DNA from: Anaerolineae bacterium
GTDB lineage: Bacteria > Chloroflexota > Anaerolineae > Aggregatilineales > Phototrophicaceae
Reading direction: 5' to 3'
DNA: 64,000 nt
Assembly (NCBI GenBank): GCA_022822305.1
Contig: JAJEBY010000003.1
Location: 248,001-312,000 of the forward strand
Shown here: positions 43,892-53,641 of the stretch, piece by piece
How the letters are laid out: each line of letters begins with the position of its first letter
Position numbering within the stretch: position 1 is the stretch's first letter
Position numbers and translations under genes: made by a program
The notes under the pieces: generated by a model
Databases searched by the model: none
What the model was told of the DNA's origin: nothing
The model's input: only the letters and a program-made list of their open reading frames with translations

Positions 43892-44923
43892 GTGAAAATG
43901 GTCATTCACATGAATTCTCCGCCTGTCAATTTTGCGATGAACAACTATCCCGAGGTAGATTTGGAATCGTATTTGCCATTTGCGGTACGGCGGCTCGAAA
44001 ATCCTCAGACCGATATTCCACGTGTCGCAAAGGATACACAGCTTACGCGCGCTATAGAGAAGTCTGTTCAAAGTATCCCAACTAGTCACATGCTGTTGCT
44101 AGGCGATGCACGACGCGTAACGTCTGTAATGGACAATAGTATCCACTTGATAGTGACTTCACCGCCGTACTGGAATCTCAAGGAATATCCCGAGGTTGCG
44201 GGTCAACTCGGGAATATGTCCCAGTATGAAATGTTTTTGAATGAATTAGATCATGTGTGGCGTGAGTGTTTTCGCGTCTTGGTTCCTGGTGGGCGTCTCA
44301 TCTGTATCGTAGGGGATGTCTGTTTATCCCGACGTCAGAACCGAGGACGACACACCGTAGTGCCTCTCCATGCCGCCATTCAAGAACGCTGCCGGACAAT
44401 TGGATTCGACAATTTAGCTCCGATCATATGGCATAAGATCGCGAATGCGTCTTATGAAGTGGAAAATGGATCCGGATTCCTTGGCAAACCTTACGAGCCA
44501 AATGCAGTAATAAAGAACGACATTGAGTTCATACTGATGGAACGCAAACCTGGAGGTTACCGTTCTCCAAGTGTTGCAGCCCGTGTACTCAGTGTGATAT
44601 CGTCCGACAACCACGCTAAGTGGTTTCAGCAGATTTGGACGGGATTGACAGGGGCTTCAACACGAGATCATCCTGCTCCTTATCCTCTGGAGCTTGCGGA
44701 GAGGTTGATTCGGATGTTCAGTTTTGTAGGTGACATCGTCTTAGATCCGTTTCTGGGCACAGGTACAACATCTGTAGCCGCTGCAAATTGGGGTAGAAAC
44801 AGTATCGGCTTCGAAATTGATAAAGACTTTCATGAATACGCGCGAAAACGGCTTACTAAAGCGACGCTTCCTCCATTCGGAGGTGTAACAATTCATGCCG
44901 GACGGTGTGCTAACACGATATGA
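43892..44923 (+). CDS. DNA methyltransferase of a type II restriction-modification system (SPPY class)
   Basis: A 343-residue methyltransferase with motif IV TSPPYWNL at 89-96 preceding motif I DPFLGTGTT at 285-293. This circular order is the beta class, and the SPPY form is typical of N4-cytosine enzymes, although some N6-adenine enzymes share it. It protects sites cut by the next gene. Starts at GTG 43892, ATG 43898 or ATG 43910 are all possible. The AT-rich composition differs from the neighbours and suggests acquisition. Its stop overlaps the endonuclease start (ATGA). Confidence 0.88.
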   Translation: MKMVIHMNSPPVNFAMNNYPEVDLESYLPFAVRRLENPQTDIPRVAKDTQLTRAIEKSVQSIPTSHMLLLGDARRVTSVMDNSIHLIVTSPPYWNLKEYPEVAGQLGNMSQYEMFLNELDHVWRECFRVLVPGGRLICIVGDVCLSRRQNRGRHTVVPLHAAIQERCRTIGFDNLAPIIWHKIANASYEVENGSGFLGKPYEPNAVIKNDIEFILMERKPGGYRSPSVAARVLSVISSDNHAKWFQQIWTGLTGASTRDHPAPYPLELAERLIRMFSFVGDIVLDPFLGTGTTSVAAANWGRNSIGFEIDKDFHEYARKRLTKATLPPFGGVTIHAGRCANTI

Positions 44924-45654
44924 GTCACTCTCTCGAAGACATAGATTTAGCAACCCGCAGAGCCGTCAAGACCTTTTGGACTATACGCACGAAGCAAGCT
45001 CGTTCTCAAGGTTCCGCTGCAGGTATTAGAGACACTGGCGCCCGCGCAGCCGTCACCGGTGGTGCGCAAATGGATGGGTTCGCTGAGCTCGTCAAGACGG
45101 CATTGCTAAGCGCCGGGGTTGGCGAGGAACAGATTTTCCACAAGACGAAAATGGAGTTACCTGGCTGGTACAGAGCCGAGAAAAAATGGGACCTACTTGT
45201 AGTCGCGGAGGGGAAGCTCGCAGCAGGAATAGAATTGAAGTCTCAAGTGGGACCCTCATTTGGCAACAATTTCAATAACCGTACGGAAGAAGCCATCGGA
45301 AGTGCAACAGATATGTGGGCGGCCTATCGGGAGGGTGCATTCGCGCCATCGCCTCGCCCCTGGCTAGGTTATCTCTTGCTTCTTGAGGATTCTCCGAAAT
45401 CGTTAAGCCCCGTTAAGGTCACTCAACCCCATTTCGAGGTCTTCCCAGAATTCAATGGTGCATCATACGCCAGGCGCTACGAGCTTATGTTGACAAAGTT
45501 GGTCCGCGATCGATTATACGATTCGGCGTGTTTTATCCTATCGAGTCGGGACAGTAGGATAAGCGGCGATTATCTAGAGCCGTCGGACGAACTAAAACTG
45601 CGCAATTGGTTAGGCTCGCTAGTTTCTCATGTTGGAAAATTCACCGCTGCTTGA
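44920..45654 (+). CDS. XhoI/PaeR7I-like type II restriction endonuclease
   Basis: A 244-residue protein with a PD-(D/E)xK core (D91 in KKWDLL, E105-L-K107) followed by QVGPSFGNNFNNRTEEAIG, a segment I remember as characteristic of XhoI and PaeR7I. Those enzymes cut CTCGAG. Recognition of CTCGAG is therefore likely but unproven here. The start overlaps the methyltransferase stop by four bases, giving translational coupling with the protecting enzyme first. AT-rich like its partner. Confidence 0.85.
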   Translation: MSHSLEDIDLATRRAVKTFWTIRTKQARSQGSAAGIRDTGARAAVTGGAQMDGFAELVKTALLSAGVGEEQIFHKTKMELPGWYRAEKKWDLLVVAEGKLAAGIELKSQVGPSFGNNFNNRTEEAIGSATDMWAAYREGAFAPSPRPWLGYLLLLEDSPKSLSPVKVTQPHFEVFPEFNGASYARRYELMLTKLVRDRLYDSACFILSSRDSRISGDYLEPSDELKLRNWLGSLVSHVGKFTAA

Positions 45655-45745
45655 ATACATTGCCCAGTCCATTAGGCTTTACAAAACACGATATCACCGT
45701 CTTTGGATGCGCGGGCGAGCTTTAGCGGCGCACGAATGACAGGCG

Positions 45746-47041
45746 CTAGGCTAAGTCGCCATTTTGCGACAAGACATTGGTTTGTCTGACGACTTGTCCG
45801 GCTTTTAGCACGAGCGCGATGTTGTCGTTGTCTTGCAGGACGCGAATGTCACGCAGCGGATCGGCATTGACGACGATGATATCGGCTTCTTTGCCGGATT
45901 CGACCGTTCCCAGTTTGTCCTCCAAGCCCATGACCTTGGCGGCGACGCGGGTAGCGGCTTCGATGGCCTCCATCTCAGTCATGCCATAGCTCACGAATAC
46001 CTCCAACTCGGTGGCGTTCTTGCCGTGCGTGACAAAGGGCGCGCCGCAATCAGTGCCGATTGCCGTGAGGACGCCGGCTTTCAAGGCTTTTTCGAATCCC
46101 CGGCGCCAAAGGTCGATCAACTCCAGTTCGCGCTTCAACCAGTATTCGGGAACCGTCGACTTCAGACCCTGGGCGGCTTTGGCTTCGGCGTCCCATTTTT
46201 TAGCCAGGCTGACCCAGAGGGTGGGCACCCAGCCGACCTCACGATCAACCATCATCTGGATGACCTCGTCAGATTGCGCGATATGCGTGCCGTGCTCGAT
46301 GCAGTCGACGCCGGCCAGGATGGCGTTCTTCATGCCGTTGGCGCCGCAGGCGTTGCAGGTGACGCGCAATCCGAAGTTGTGGGCGGTCTTGGCGGCCGCT
46401 TCCATTTCTTCGATGGTGAGCAGCTCAACTTCGGGTCCATACATGCCGGCGCCGGCGCCGGTCGCGTTCAGGTGGATCCAGTCGGCGCCGAGCCCGACTT
46501 TCTCTCTGACGGCGCGCACGGCCTCGACTGGACCGGTGATATTGCCGCCGACCACGCCGTGGACCTGCTTCTTGCCTGCTGGGAAGGTCATGTCGATGGT
46601 GGCGCAGTAAAAGATGCGCGGCGCGGTGAGGATGCCGTCGCGTTCGGCTCTGACGATATCGATGGTGATATCGCGCGGGGAGCCGGTATCACGGATGGTG
46701 GTGAAGCCCGCGGCCAGGGCCTTGCGCGCGTTCTCCGCATGGAGCACCGCTTGGTAAGCGTCTCGGTCTTCGATGAGGTGTACCGACTCGCCGAAGCGGT
46801 CATGAACGGCGCCGTCGGGAATGCCGCTGGCGTCGCCGTGGAGATGGTCGTGAAGGTCCATCATGCCGGGCATGACGGTCATGCCGGAAACGTCAATCGT
46901 CTGATAGCCGTTCGGCGGAATTTCAACCTGGGCGGTCTCGCCGACAGCGCTGATGATCGCGCCGTCGATCAGGACCGTTGTGTCTGGAGTGACCTTGCCG
47001 GTCCCGTCGATCAAAGTCCCGCCTTGCAATACTATACCCAT
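45746..47041 (-). CDS. Amidohydrolase (imidazolonepropionase/Xaa-Pro-dipeptidase-like), copy 1
   Basis: A 431-residue TIM-barrel amidohydrolase. The N-terminal HxH (H64, H66 in DLHDHLHG), a late His (H250 in EHGTH) and the final Asp (D331 in GTD) are present. Two ligand positions differ from the related metal-dependent hydrolase family: the carboxylated Lys (usually ADxIK) is His190 in ADWIHLNATG, and the next His (usually HAHG) is Asn230 in CNACG. The following paralogue shares both changes, so they are not random decay. AGGAG lies close to the ATG. The substrate may be a cyclic amide or dipeptide, given the HyuA/HyuB and peptide-transport genes upstream on the same strand. Confidence 0.9.
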   Translation of the reverse strand: MGIVLQGGTLIDGTGKVTPDTTVLIDGAIISAVGETAQVEIPPNGYQTIDVSGMTVMPGMMDLHDHLHGDASGIPDGAVHDRFGESVHLIEDRDAYQAVLHAENARKALAAGFTTIRDTGSPRDITIDIVRAERDGILTAPRIFYCATIDMTFPAGKKQVHGVVGGNITGPVEAVRAVREKVGLGADWIHLNATGAGAGMYGPEVELLTIEEMEAAAKTAHNFGLRVTCNACGANGMKNAILAGVDCIEHGTHIAQSDEVIQMMVDREVGWVPTLWVSLAKKWDAEAKAAQGLKSTVPEYWLKRELELIDLWRRGFEKALKAGVLTAIGTDCGAPFVTHGKNATELEVFVSYGMTEMEAIEAATRVAAKVMGLEDKLGTVESGKEADIIVVNADPLRDIRVLQDNDNIALVLKAGQVVRQTNVLSQNGDLA

Positions 47042-47127
47042 CTTTGGTCTCCTTCAGTTTTATGAAGAGCTGTCTTAACCACGGTCTATAAGGCTTATCC
47101 GATAATTGGCGATGTCAGCGCGTTTTT

Positions 47128-47174
47128 CTACCCCATCCCCCGGCCCCTTCCCCAGCAAGCTAGGGAAGGGGAGC
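47128..47174. repeat. Family A hairpin repeat
   Basis: CCCCATCCCCCGGCCCCTTCCCC, loop, then GGGAAGGGGAGC, in the gap between the two amidohydrolase genes. An almost identical copy lies at 48731-48776. Confidence 0.75.
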
Positions 47175-47292
47175 TAACTTAGGCGGAATCGGTAAATAAT
47201 CCGTCATTCTCGAGCTGAGCGAGTCTGTTTCTGTTGCCTTTCGCAGGTAGATTGAAGCAAATTGCGCGCGTCTCTGCATTATCGGACAAAGT

Positions 47293-48588
47293 CTATAGAT
47301 GCAGCGGACCCCAGGGTCCGTTGCGGCGATCAACGACGATTTGCCCGGCTTTCAGGACGAGCGCGATGTTGTCGTTGTCTTGCAAGACGCGAATGTCGGT
47401 CAAGGGATCGGCGCTGACGACGATGATATCGGCTTCCTTGCCGGGTTCGACTGTGCCCAGCTGGTCTTCCTTGCCCATAACCTGTGCGGCGACGCGAGTG
47501 GCGGCTTCGATGGCTTGCATCTCGGTCATGCCATAGCGCACGAATATTTCCAACTCTTTGGCGTTTTGGCCGTGCGCGACGAAGGGCGCTCCTGAATCAG
47601 TCCCGATGGCCGTCAGCACGCCGGCTTTCAGGGCTTTTTCGAAGCCGTCGCGCCAGAGATCGATCAGCTCCATTTCCCGCTTGAGCCAATAATCAGGCAC
47701 GGAGGACTTCAGCCCCTGGGCGGCTTTGGCTTCGGCGTCTTCTTTCTTGGCCAGGCTGACCCAAAGGGTGGGCACCCAGCCGATGCCGCCATCGACCATC
47801 ATCTGGATGACCTCGTCATCGACGCCGATATGCGTGCCGTGTTCGATGCAATCGACGCCGGCCAGGATGGCGTTCTTCATGCCGTTGGCGCCGCAGGCGT
47901 TGCAGGTGACGCGCAATCCAAAGTTGTGCGCGGTCTTGGCGGCCGCTTCCATCTCCTCGAAGGTCATGAGCTCGGTGTTGGCGTCGAATTGTCCGGCGGC
48001 CGCTCCCGTGGCGCGCAAGTGGATCCAGTCGGCGCCGAGGCCGACTTTCTCTCTGACGGCGCGGACGGCTTCAACCGTGCCGGTGACATTGCCGCCGGCC
48101 ACGCCGTGGACTTGTTTTTTGCCGGGCGGATGGGTCATATCGAGGGTCGCGCAATAGAAGATGCGCGGCGCGGTGAGGATGCCGTCGCGTTCGGCTCTGA
48201 CGATATCGATGGTGATATCGCGCGGGGAGCCGGTATCGCGGATAGTGGTGAATCCGGCCAACAGCGCCTTGCGAGCGTTTTCGGCGTGGACCACGGCTTG
48301 ATAGGCGTCGCGGTCTTCAATCAAGTGAACGGCCTCGCCGAAGCGATCGTGAACGGCGCCATCCAGGGTACCGCTGGCGTCGCCGTGGAGATGATCGTGC
48401 AGATCCATCATGCCGGGCATGACGGTCATGCCGGAGACATCAATGATCTCGTGTTCGCCGGGCGGGAGCTCGATCCGGGCAGACGGGCCGGCAGCGCTGA
48501 TTGTGGCGCCGTCGATGAGCACGGTGGCATCGGGCAGGACCTGGCCGGTTCCATCAATGAGGTTGCCGTGTTGCAAAACGATTGACAT
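47293..48588 (-). CDS. Amidohydrolase, copy 2
   Basis: A 431-residue tandem paralogue of the downstream gene, with the same altered ligand positions (ADWIHLRATG and CNACG) and the same HxH, EHGTH and GTD motifs. The start at 48588 (MSIVLQHG) follows AGGAG by six bases; an upstream ATG in the track is not needed. The equal length and conserved substitutions point to a subfamily with a modified metal site. The two differ mostly in surface residues and the C-terminal strand. Confidence 0.9.
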   Translation of the reverse strand: MSIVLQHGNLIDGTGQVLPDATVLIDGATISAAGPSARIELPPGEHEIIDVSGMTVMPGMMDLHDHLHGDASGTLDGAVHDRFGEAVHLIEDRDAYQAVVHAENARKALLAGFTTIRDTGSPRDITIDIVRAERDGILTAPRIFYCATLDMTHPPGKKQVHGVAGGNVTGTVEAVRAVREKVGLGADWIHLRATGAAAGQFDANTELMTFEEMEAAAKTAHNFGLRVTCNACGANGMKNAILAGVDCIEHGTHIGVDDEVIQMMVDGGIGWVPTLWVSLAKKEDAEAKAAQGLKSSVPDYWLKREMELIDLWRDGFEKALKAGVLTAIGTDSGAPFVAHGQNAKELEIFVRYGMTEMQAIEAATRVAAQVMGKEDQLGTVEPGKEADIIVVSADPLTDIRVLQDNDNIALVLKAGQIVVDRRNGPWGPLHL

Positions 48589-49028
48589 GTTTGACTCCTG
48601 GTATTTTGAGTTGGCGCGCTTGTCCAAGTTGGTCAAGCGAAAAAGCAGGTGTAGTGATTGGCGATTGTGGGAGAGCCAAGTCTCGCCCGTACAAGGCTTG
48701 ATTGGTATTAGAACATATCCGCCGAAATTCTACCCCATCCCCCGGCCCCTTCCCCAGCAAGCTTGGGAAGGGGAACCAGATGCGCGCGAACACGCTGTCT
48801 AGACCTGAGAAACGCCGGACTGACTGGGCTTGACAGGTGCACTTGGGCACAGATTGAGCGCGTTACGACAAATACCCTTCAAGCCGCACAGTGAATGGCG
48901 GCTGCGGGCGACTCACAGAGACGCCCCTACGTTGTTTTCGATTCTTTTGCGCGTTGCTTTTTGCGGCCATGTTTTCGGAACAGTTAAGTGGGAATACTGA
49001 GATATACGGTCGCTAATTGACGCTATTG
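48589..49028. other. Gene-free region filled by composite repeat
   Basis: These 440 bases between the amidohydrolase and the D-glutamate-cyclase gene hold no gene. They contain a degenerate family B hairpin (48669-48690), a family A hairpin (48731-48776), a middle module (about 48777-48890, beginning ATGCGCGCGAACACGCTG) and another family B hairpin (48906-48930). The A-middle-B order matches the copies at 57444-57616 and 57655-57840. The remainder (to 49028) is AT-rich and featureless. Confidence 0.65.
48731..48930. repeat. Composite repeat A-middle-B
   Basis: Family A hairpin, a ~110-base middle module with a GGGCTTGACAGGTGCA motif, and a family B hairpin in fixed order. Two further copies lie in tandem near 57444-57840. 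Confidence 0.6.
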
Positions 49029-50054
49029 CTAGAAGTCGCGCTTCCAGCCCGAAGCCGTGTTTTTGCGCACGATCACGCGCAGCATATCAACGATGTGGCT
49101 GTGCACGGGTCCTGGGATGCCATCGACGGAAACGGTGTACATGCCGGTCGCGCCATCAGCGGCGCCGGCGCGTGCGCAAGCGTCGATCATGCGGATCTCG
49201 GTCGCGCCGTCGTGAATCAGGTTTGGCTTCCCGAGCGCGGCAGCCAGACCCGCCGAAAGCCCATACGCCCCCCAATTGGAGACGGCAGCGGTGATGAGAA
49301 TGTCGCAGGCGTTGACGGTAGCGATGCCGCCGCCGCAAGGACAGCGACACTCGCGGCCGTATGGCTTGATGCTGCGCACATCTTCGACTATTAGTCCGAA
49401 GCCGATCTCGTTGCCGTTGTCGCCGATGCCAATGGTGAGGATATCCGCATCTCTGGCGGCTGAAATGAGGTGCTCGAAGCGCGCGCGCCCCTCCATGGCC
49501 GGCATACCGGTCGAGCTATGGGCCACGCCTTCGCCATTCACGCCTAGAGCTTCCACCGAGATGATGGCCTTGGGTTGCATAGCGGCCAGGATCTCACGCG
49601 AGCGAACGCCCGCCGTCTCATCAATCGGAAATGGCTCGACGGCGGCCGCGAAGGGAATTTTGCGAGCGATTTCCAGCGGGCGCACGGCGAGGCCGATCGC
49701 CTCACAAGATGCGACGATGGGTTCAGCACAGGATTCCCCACTGAGGATAACGGGTATGGCGCCGAGCCCCAAGCTAAGCGCGTGCGCCAGGGAGGCCGCT
49801 CCTGTGGGACCGTCGGTCTCGCCTTTCGGCAGGTAATGCGGCACATAAGCGCCGGTAGTGATGAGCACCACGTCGCCCTTGCCTACCGCGCTGATTAAGC
49901 CCCTGATCGCCAATTCGGTAGGGAAACTCGCCTGAGCTTTGAGCCCGGCCTCGTACAAGCGTCGAATGACGTTGTAGCTCGGTCCCGGTTCGCGCATTTC
50001 GATCGTTACCAATGTTTCGATACTTCTGGCCAGGTTTGAAAGATCAACATCCAT
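49029..50054 (-). CDS. D-glutamate cyclase-like protein (DUF4392)
   Basis: The 341-residue protein matches the glutamate cyclase domain: N-terminal helical part (1-45), then alternating strands and helices with Gly-rich turns (ITTGAYVPHYLPKGETDGP, GIGDNGNEIGFG and a Cys-rich ECRCPCGGG). The mammalian relative converts D-glutamate to 5-oxo-D-proline. Upstream on the same strand are HyuA/HyuB-type subunits, a family that includes ATP-dependent 5-oxoprolinase. AGGGAGA precedes the ATG. The cyclase call rests on family resemblance, not on known residues. Confidence 0.72.
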   Translation of the reverse strand: MDVDLSNLARSIETLVTIEMREPGPSYNVIRRLYEAGLKAQASFPTELAIRGLISAVGKGDVVLITTGAYVPHYLPKGETDGPTGAASLAHALSLGLGAIPVILSGESCAEPIVASCEAIGLAVRPLEIARKIPFAAAVEPFPIDETAGVRSREILAAMQPKAIISVEALGVNGEGVAHSSTGMPAMEGRARFEHLISAARDADILTIGIGDNGNEIGFGLIVEDVRSIKPYGRECRCPCGGGIATVNACDILITAAVSNWGAYGLSAGLAAALGKPNLIHDGATEIRMIDACARAGAADGATGMYTVSVDGIPGPVHSHIVDMLRVIVRKNTASGWKRDF

Positions 50055-50130
50055 GTTTCGTTCTCCCTATTTTTGATATGTTCGGCGATTTCTATATCCA
50101 GAAACTAGGCCTACTCGAGCTATGAGATTG

Positions 50131-51570
50131 CTAAATCGGTATGCCTTTGGCCTTCCCGACTTGCGACGGCCGCAGCGGCGACTTTGGCGAAACGCGCCAC
50201 GCAATAATTACAGCCGCAATCGCGAAGGCGCCCAATAACCAAAACGTATCACGATACGCCATAACCGCGGCAGCTGCACCCTCGGCGACCGCTGATAAAA
50301 TACCGAGGCGCAGTTCGAGGACGGCAGTCGCGACCGCCGCGCCCATGATGGTTCCCGTGCGTCTGATCAGGTTGAAGGCGCCGGAGGCGGCGCTAAGATC
50401 GTGAGCCGCAAACAGTTTTGTGATGGCGGTTGAGAGCGGAGCGAAGCACAGGCCAGTGGCGAAGCCGACGGCTGTGAATGCGGCGGCGATGAGTGGCATG
50501 CCATCGGATGTCAGAGTTCCCATGGCGAGCATCGATAGACCGAGGGCGCCCAAGCCGACGACGGCGGGCAAGCGCGACTGCCAGCGATCGGTCGCGAACC
50601 CGCCGGCCAGCGCGCCAAGGAAGAGCCCGGTTCCGTTAATGAAGAGAATGACACCGGTCTGGGACGTGTTCAGTTGTTCGACGGCGCTCAGATAAAGCGG
50701 CAAAACGAGCGTCGCGCCCGTCAGCGTGAAGACCGCGGCGGCGGCCGCCAGCGACACAAACCAGAAGGCGCGGCTTGAGAGCACGCGGTAGTCCAGGAAG
50801 GGCTGCTTGGCCCTGCCCCGCATCTTGGGCGTCAGGACGACGGCAAGCGCTCCCGCTAGCAGACAAAGCAGGAATGGCGGTGAAGCCCAACCCCAGATGT
50901 TGCTATTGGTGAAAGCGGTGACGATCAGCAACAGACCAGCCGTAAATGTGAGCGCGCCGCGCCAATCGACGGCGTCCAAGCGGCCACTGCGCGGAAATGT
51001 TGGCAGGTGTCGATGGACTAGCGCGAGCGCGATTATGATTACGAGCGCGCAGACCAGAAAGATGGATCGCCAGCCCAAGGCGTCGACGAGCGGACCGCCG
51101 ATCAGCGCCGCGCTGGCCGCGATGCTGCCGGCCGTGCCCCAGATGCCCAAGGCTCGTCCGCGCCGTTCAGCCGCGATCAGATCGCCGATAATGGATATCG
51201 CCAGCGGCTCATTGGCGGAATTGCCAAGCCCCTGGATGATGCGACCGATGATCAGCCACGAGAACGACAGAGCGGTCAGGGCGACAATTGAGCCGATGGT
51301 ATAGAGGGCCAAGCTGGCCAGGAAAACGCGCCGGCGCCCCAATACATCTCCCAGCCGCGCCCAAAGCGGCATCAGCGCGACAAAGGGCAAAAAATAAGCA
51401 GTCAACAGAATGCCGCCGCTAGTCAGCGGCTCGTCGAAAGCCGACAAGATGGCGGGCGTGCTGAGAATCACCAAGATGCTTACCAGCGCCTCCAGCATAT
51501 TGGCAACCAGGAGCGTGAGCAGGAGTCGACGCTCTTTGACGTCTGTCTCAACGCCGGGCGAGAATCTCAT
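50131..51570 (-). CDS. MFS transporter, DHA2/EmrB-QacA type
   Basis: A 479-residue protein with about 14 predicted helices and the MFS loop motif GDVLGRRRVF between helices 2 and 3. DHA2 members are drug:proton antiporters, but some move amino-acid derivatives. It overlaps the end of the OppF-type gene by 23 bases, and an AGGG precedes its ATG. In this island it may export a product or toxic intermediate; the direction is inferred. Confidence 0.88.
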   Translation of the reverse strand: MRFSPGVETDVKERRLLLTLLVANMLEALVSILVILSTPAILSAFDEPLTSGGILLTAYFLPFVALMPLWARLGDVLGRRRVFLASLALYTIGSIVALTALSFSWLIIGRIIQGLGNSANEPLAISIIGDLIAAERRGRALGIWGTAGSIAASAALIGGPLVDALGWRSIFLVCALVIIIALALVHRHLPTFPRSGRLDAVDWRGALTFTAGLLLIVTAFTNSNIWGWASPPFLLCLLAGALAVVLTPKMRGRAKQPFLDYRVLSSRAFWFVSLAAAAAVFTLTGATLVLPLYLSAVEQLNTSQTGVILFINGTGLFLGALAGGFATDRWQSRLPAVVGLGALGLSMLAMGTLTSDGMPLIAAAFTAVGFATGLCFAPLSTAITKLFAAHDLSAASGAFNLIRRTGTIMGAAVATAVLELRLGILSAVAEGAAAAVMAYRDTFWLLGAFAIAAVIIAWRVSPKSPLRPSQVGKAKGIPI

Positions 51571-52609
51571 CGGATTTCCCTAGAGGCGAAAAGTCTTCAT
51601 GGCCGGGCTCGTGATAGAGGTGACAGGAGACGGCAGTCGTCTGATTGACGGGCAGAAGCTGCGGTGGTTTGCGCTCGCAGATCTCGCCGATTTTCTGCGG
51701 GCAGCGCGGCCAAAAGGGACAACCTGCCGGGATATTTGAAGGATCGCCAATTTCTCCTTTAAGCTGGACGAGCTTGTCCAGTCGATTGCCGGGATCGGGA
51801 GTCGGCATAGCCGCCAAGAGCGCCTGTGTGTAGGGATGACGGGGGTTCGAGAAGACGTCTTCAATCGGGCCATACTCGACGATCTTGCCGAGATACATGA
51901 CAGCCACATCATCGGCCATCAGCTGGATGACGCGCATATCATGCGAAATGAAGAGGAAGGTCAATTGCATCTCGCGCTGCAATTGCAGCAGCAGTTTGAG
52001 CAGCTTGGCCTGGATCGAGACATCCAGCGCGGAGGTCGGCTCATCGAGGACCAGCAGCTGCGGCTGCAGGATAAGCGCGCGCGCGATGCCGATGCGCTGA
52101 CGCTGACCGCCCGAGAACATGTGCGGGTATTTGCCCAGGTCATTTTCGTGCAAGCCGACGCGCTTAACCAAGTCGACAACGCGATGCCGGATTTCCTTGG
52201 CGCTCAGCTGATGTCCGTAATGTATGTTGAGCGGTTCGGCGATGATGTCAAACACCTTCATCCTGGGATTCAATGATGAATAGGGATCCTGGTAAATCAT
52301 CTGAATCCGCGCTCGTAATGCCCGCAATTGCGCGGCGTCGAAATCGAGAACATGGGCGCCATCGAACATGACCTCGCCAGAATCGGGTTCGATCAAGCGC
52401 AGGATCAGCTTGGCCACGGTCGTCTTGCCGCAGCCGGATTCCCCGATCAGGCCCAAGGTTTTGGCGCCATTGATCTCGAATGAGATATCGTCCACTGCGC
52501 GCACATAATTGACAATGCGGTTGAAGAAACCGCCCTGAACCGGAAACGATCGCGTCAGATTGCGTACGCGGAGCAATGGCTGATCGACCATTTCAGACCC
52601 ACTCGCCAT
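51548..52609 (-). CDS. Oligopeptide ABC transporter ATPase (OppF/DppF type)
   Basis: A 353-residue ATPase with Walker A GESGCGKTT, signature FSGGQRQRI, Walker B LLVLDEP, switch His (ISHDMRV) and the C-terminal oligopeptide-transporter segment with CPFWPRCP and further Cys. It energises import with the OppD-type partner. The start is ambiguous: ATG 52609 overlaps the OppD gene, and ATG 52591 (MVDQPLL) follows its stop by one base. It is an ordinary member of the family. Confidence 0.92.
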   Translation of the reverse strand: MASGSEMVDQPLLRVRNLTRSFPVQGGFFNRIVNYVRAVDDISFEINGAKTLGLIGESGCGKTTVAKLILRLIEPDSGEVMFDGAHVLDFDAAQLRALRARIQMIYQDPYSSLNPRMKVFDIIAEPLNIHYGHQLSAKEIRHRVVDLVKRVGLHENDLGKYPHMFSGGQRQRIGIARALILQPQLLVLDEPTSALDVSIQAKLLKLLLQLQREMQLTFLFISHDMRVIQLMADDVAVMYLGKIVEYGPIEDVFSNPRHPYTQALLAAMPTPDPGNRLDKLVQLKGEIGDPSNIPAGCPFWPRCPQKIGEICERKPPQLLPVNQTTAVSCHLYHEPGHEDFSPLGKSDEILARR

Positions 52610-53636
52610 GGATTACAGCGCATTTGGATTTGTGATTCGGTCCGACCACGGCCAGCAGCGGTGTGTCGCTGGCGCAGCGTTCGATCATCATCGGGCAGCG
52701 TGGCCAGAAGTGGCAGCCGCTGGGCAGCGCCAGCATATTGGGCACCTCACCGGGAATTTCAACCAGATCGTCTTCCGATGCCATGGTTGTCGCGCGGATC
52801 AAGGCTTCCGTGTAAGGATGCCGGGGATTCTCAAATATTTCACGGACGTCGGCTTCTTCGACGATTTCACCGGCGTACATGACAGCGACGCGGTCACAAA
52901 GCTGCGCGACCACGCCTAGATCGTGCGAGATGTAAAGGATGCTCGCTCCGCGCGTCTTCACGAGGTCTTGCAGCAGCATCAGGATTTGCGCCTGGATGGT
53001 GACATCGAGTGCGGTCGTGGGTTCGTCGGCGATAATCAGATCGGGCTGGCCGGCCCAGGCCAGGGCGGTCAGGACGCGCTGCCTCATGCCGCCGCTTAGC
53101 TGGTGAGGGTAGTTTTTCACCTGTTGATGGGGGGCGGGCAATTCCACCTGACGCAGGTCTTCCACCGCTTGGGCGCTAGCCCGACGGAAACGCCGGCGTC
53201 CGGCGCGCGTGAAGCGATCGATGAGATTCCAGGAAGACGGTTCGGATGTGGAGTCCTGGACGATTTCGGACCAGAGCAGCGCGTCTCGCAATTGTTCGCC
53301 GACGGTGAAGACCGGGTTCAATGACGACATCGGGTCTTGCGATACCATGGCGATGCTTTGACCGCGTATCTTTGACATCTCCCTGGGAGACAGATCCAGC
53401 AGGTTTCGCTCGCGATACCAGATCTCGCCCGCGGTGATGCCGGGAGGCGTTGAGAGCACGTTCAGAATAGACTTGGCCGTCACGGACTTGCCGGAGCCGC
53501 TTTCGCCGATCAAGCCGACGATTTGACCGGGATAGATAGTCAGATCGACGCCGTTGACGGCCTGCAGTTCTCCGCGAAGCGTTTCGAAGCGCACCTGGAG
53601 GTTCCTGACGGCGAGCAGTGGCGAATCGGTGACCAT
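52593..53636 (-). CDS. Oligopeptide ABC transporter ATPase (OppD/DppD type)
   Basis: A 347-residue ATPase with GESGSGKS, signature [16 protein letters not shown] and ISHDLGV. The C-terminal Cys segment (CHFWPRCP then ERC and KSKC) is the conserved oligopeptide/dipeptide C-terminal region. A ~20-residue insertion (about 125-145, [14 protein letters not shown]) precedes the signature and is longer than usual. It lies five bases after the permease gene. Confidence 0.93.
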   Translation of the reverse strand: MVTDSPLLAVRNLQVRFETLRGELQAVNGVDLTIYPGQIVGLIGESGSGKSVTAKSILNVLSTPPGITAGEIWYRERNLLDLSPREMSKIRGQSIAMVSQDPMSSLNPVFTVGEQLRDALLWSEIVQDSTSEPSSWNLIDRFTRAGRRRFRRASAQAVEDLRQVELPAPHQQVKNYPHQLSGGMRQRVLTALAWAGQPDLIIADEPTTALDVTIQAQILMLLQDLVKTRGASILYISHDLGVVAQLCDRVAVMYAGEIVEEADVREIFENPRHPYTEALIRATTMASEDDLVEIPGEVPNMLALPSGCHFWPRCPMMIERCASDTPLLAVVGPNHKSKCAVIHGEWV

Positions 53637-53641
53637 AGCGG

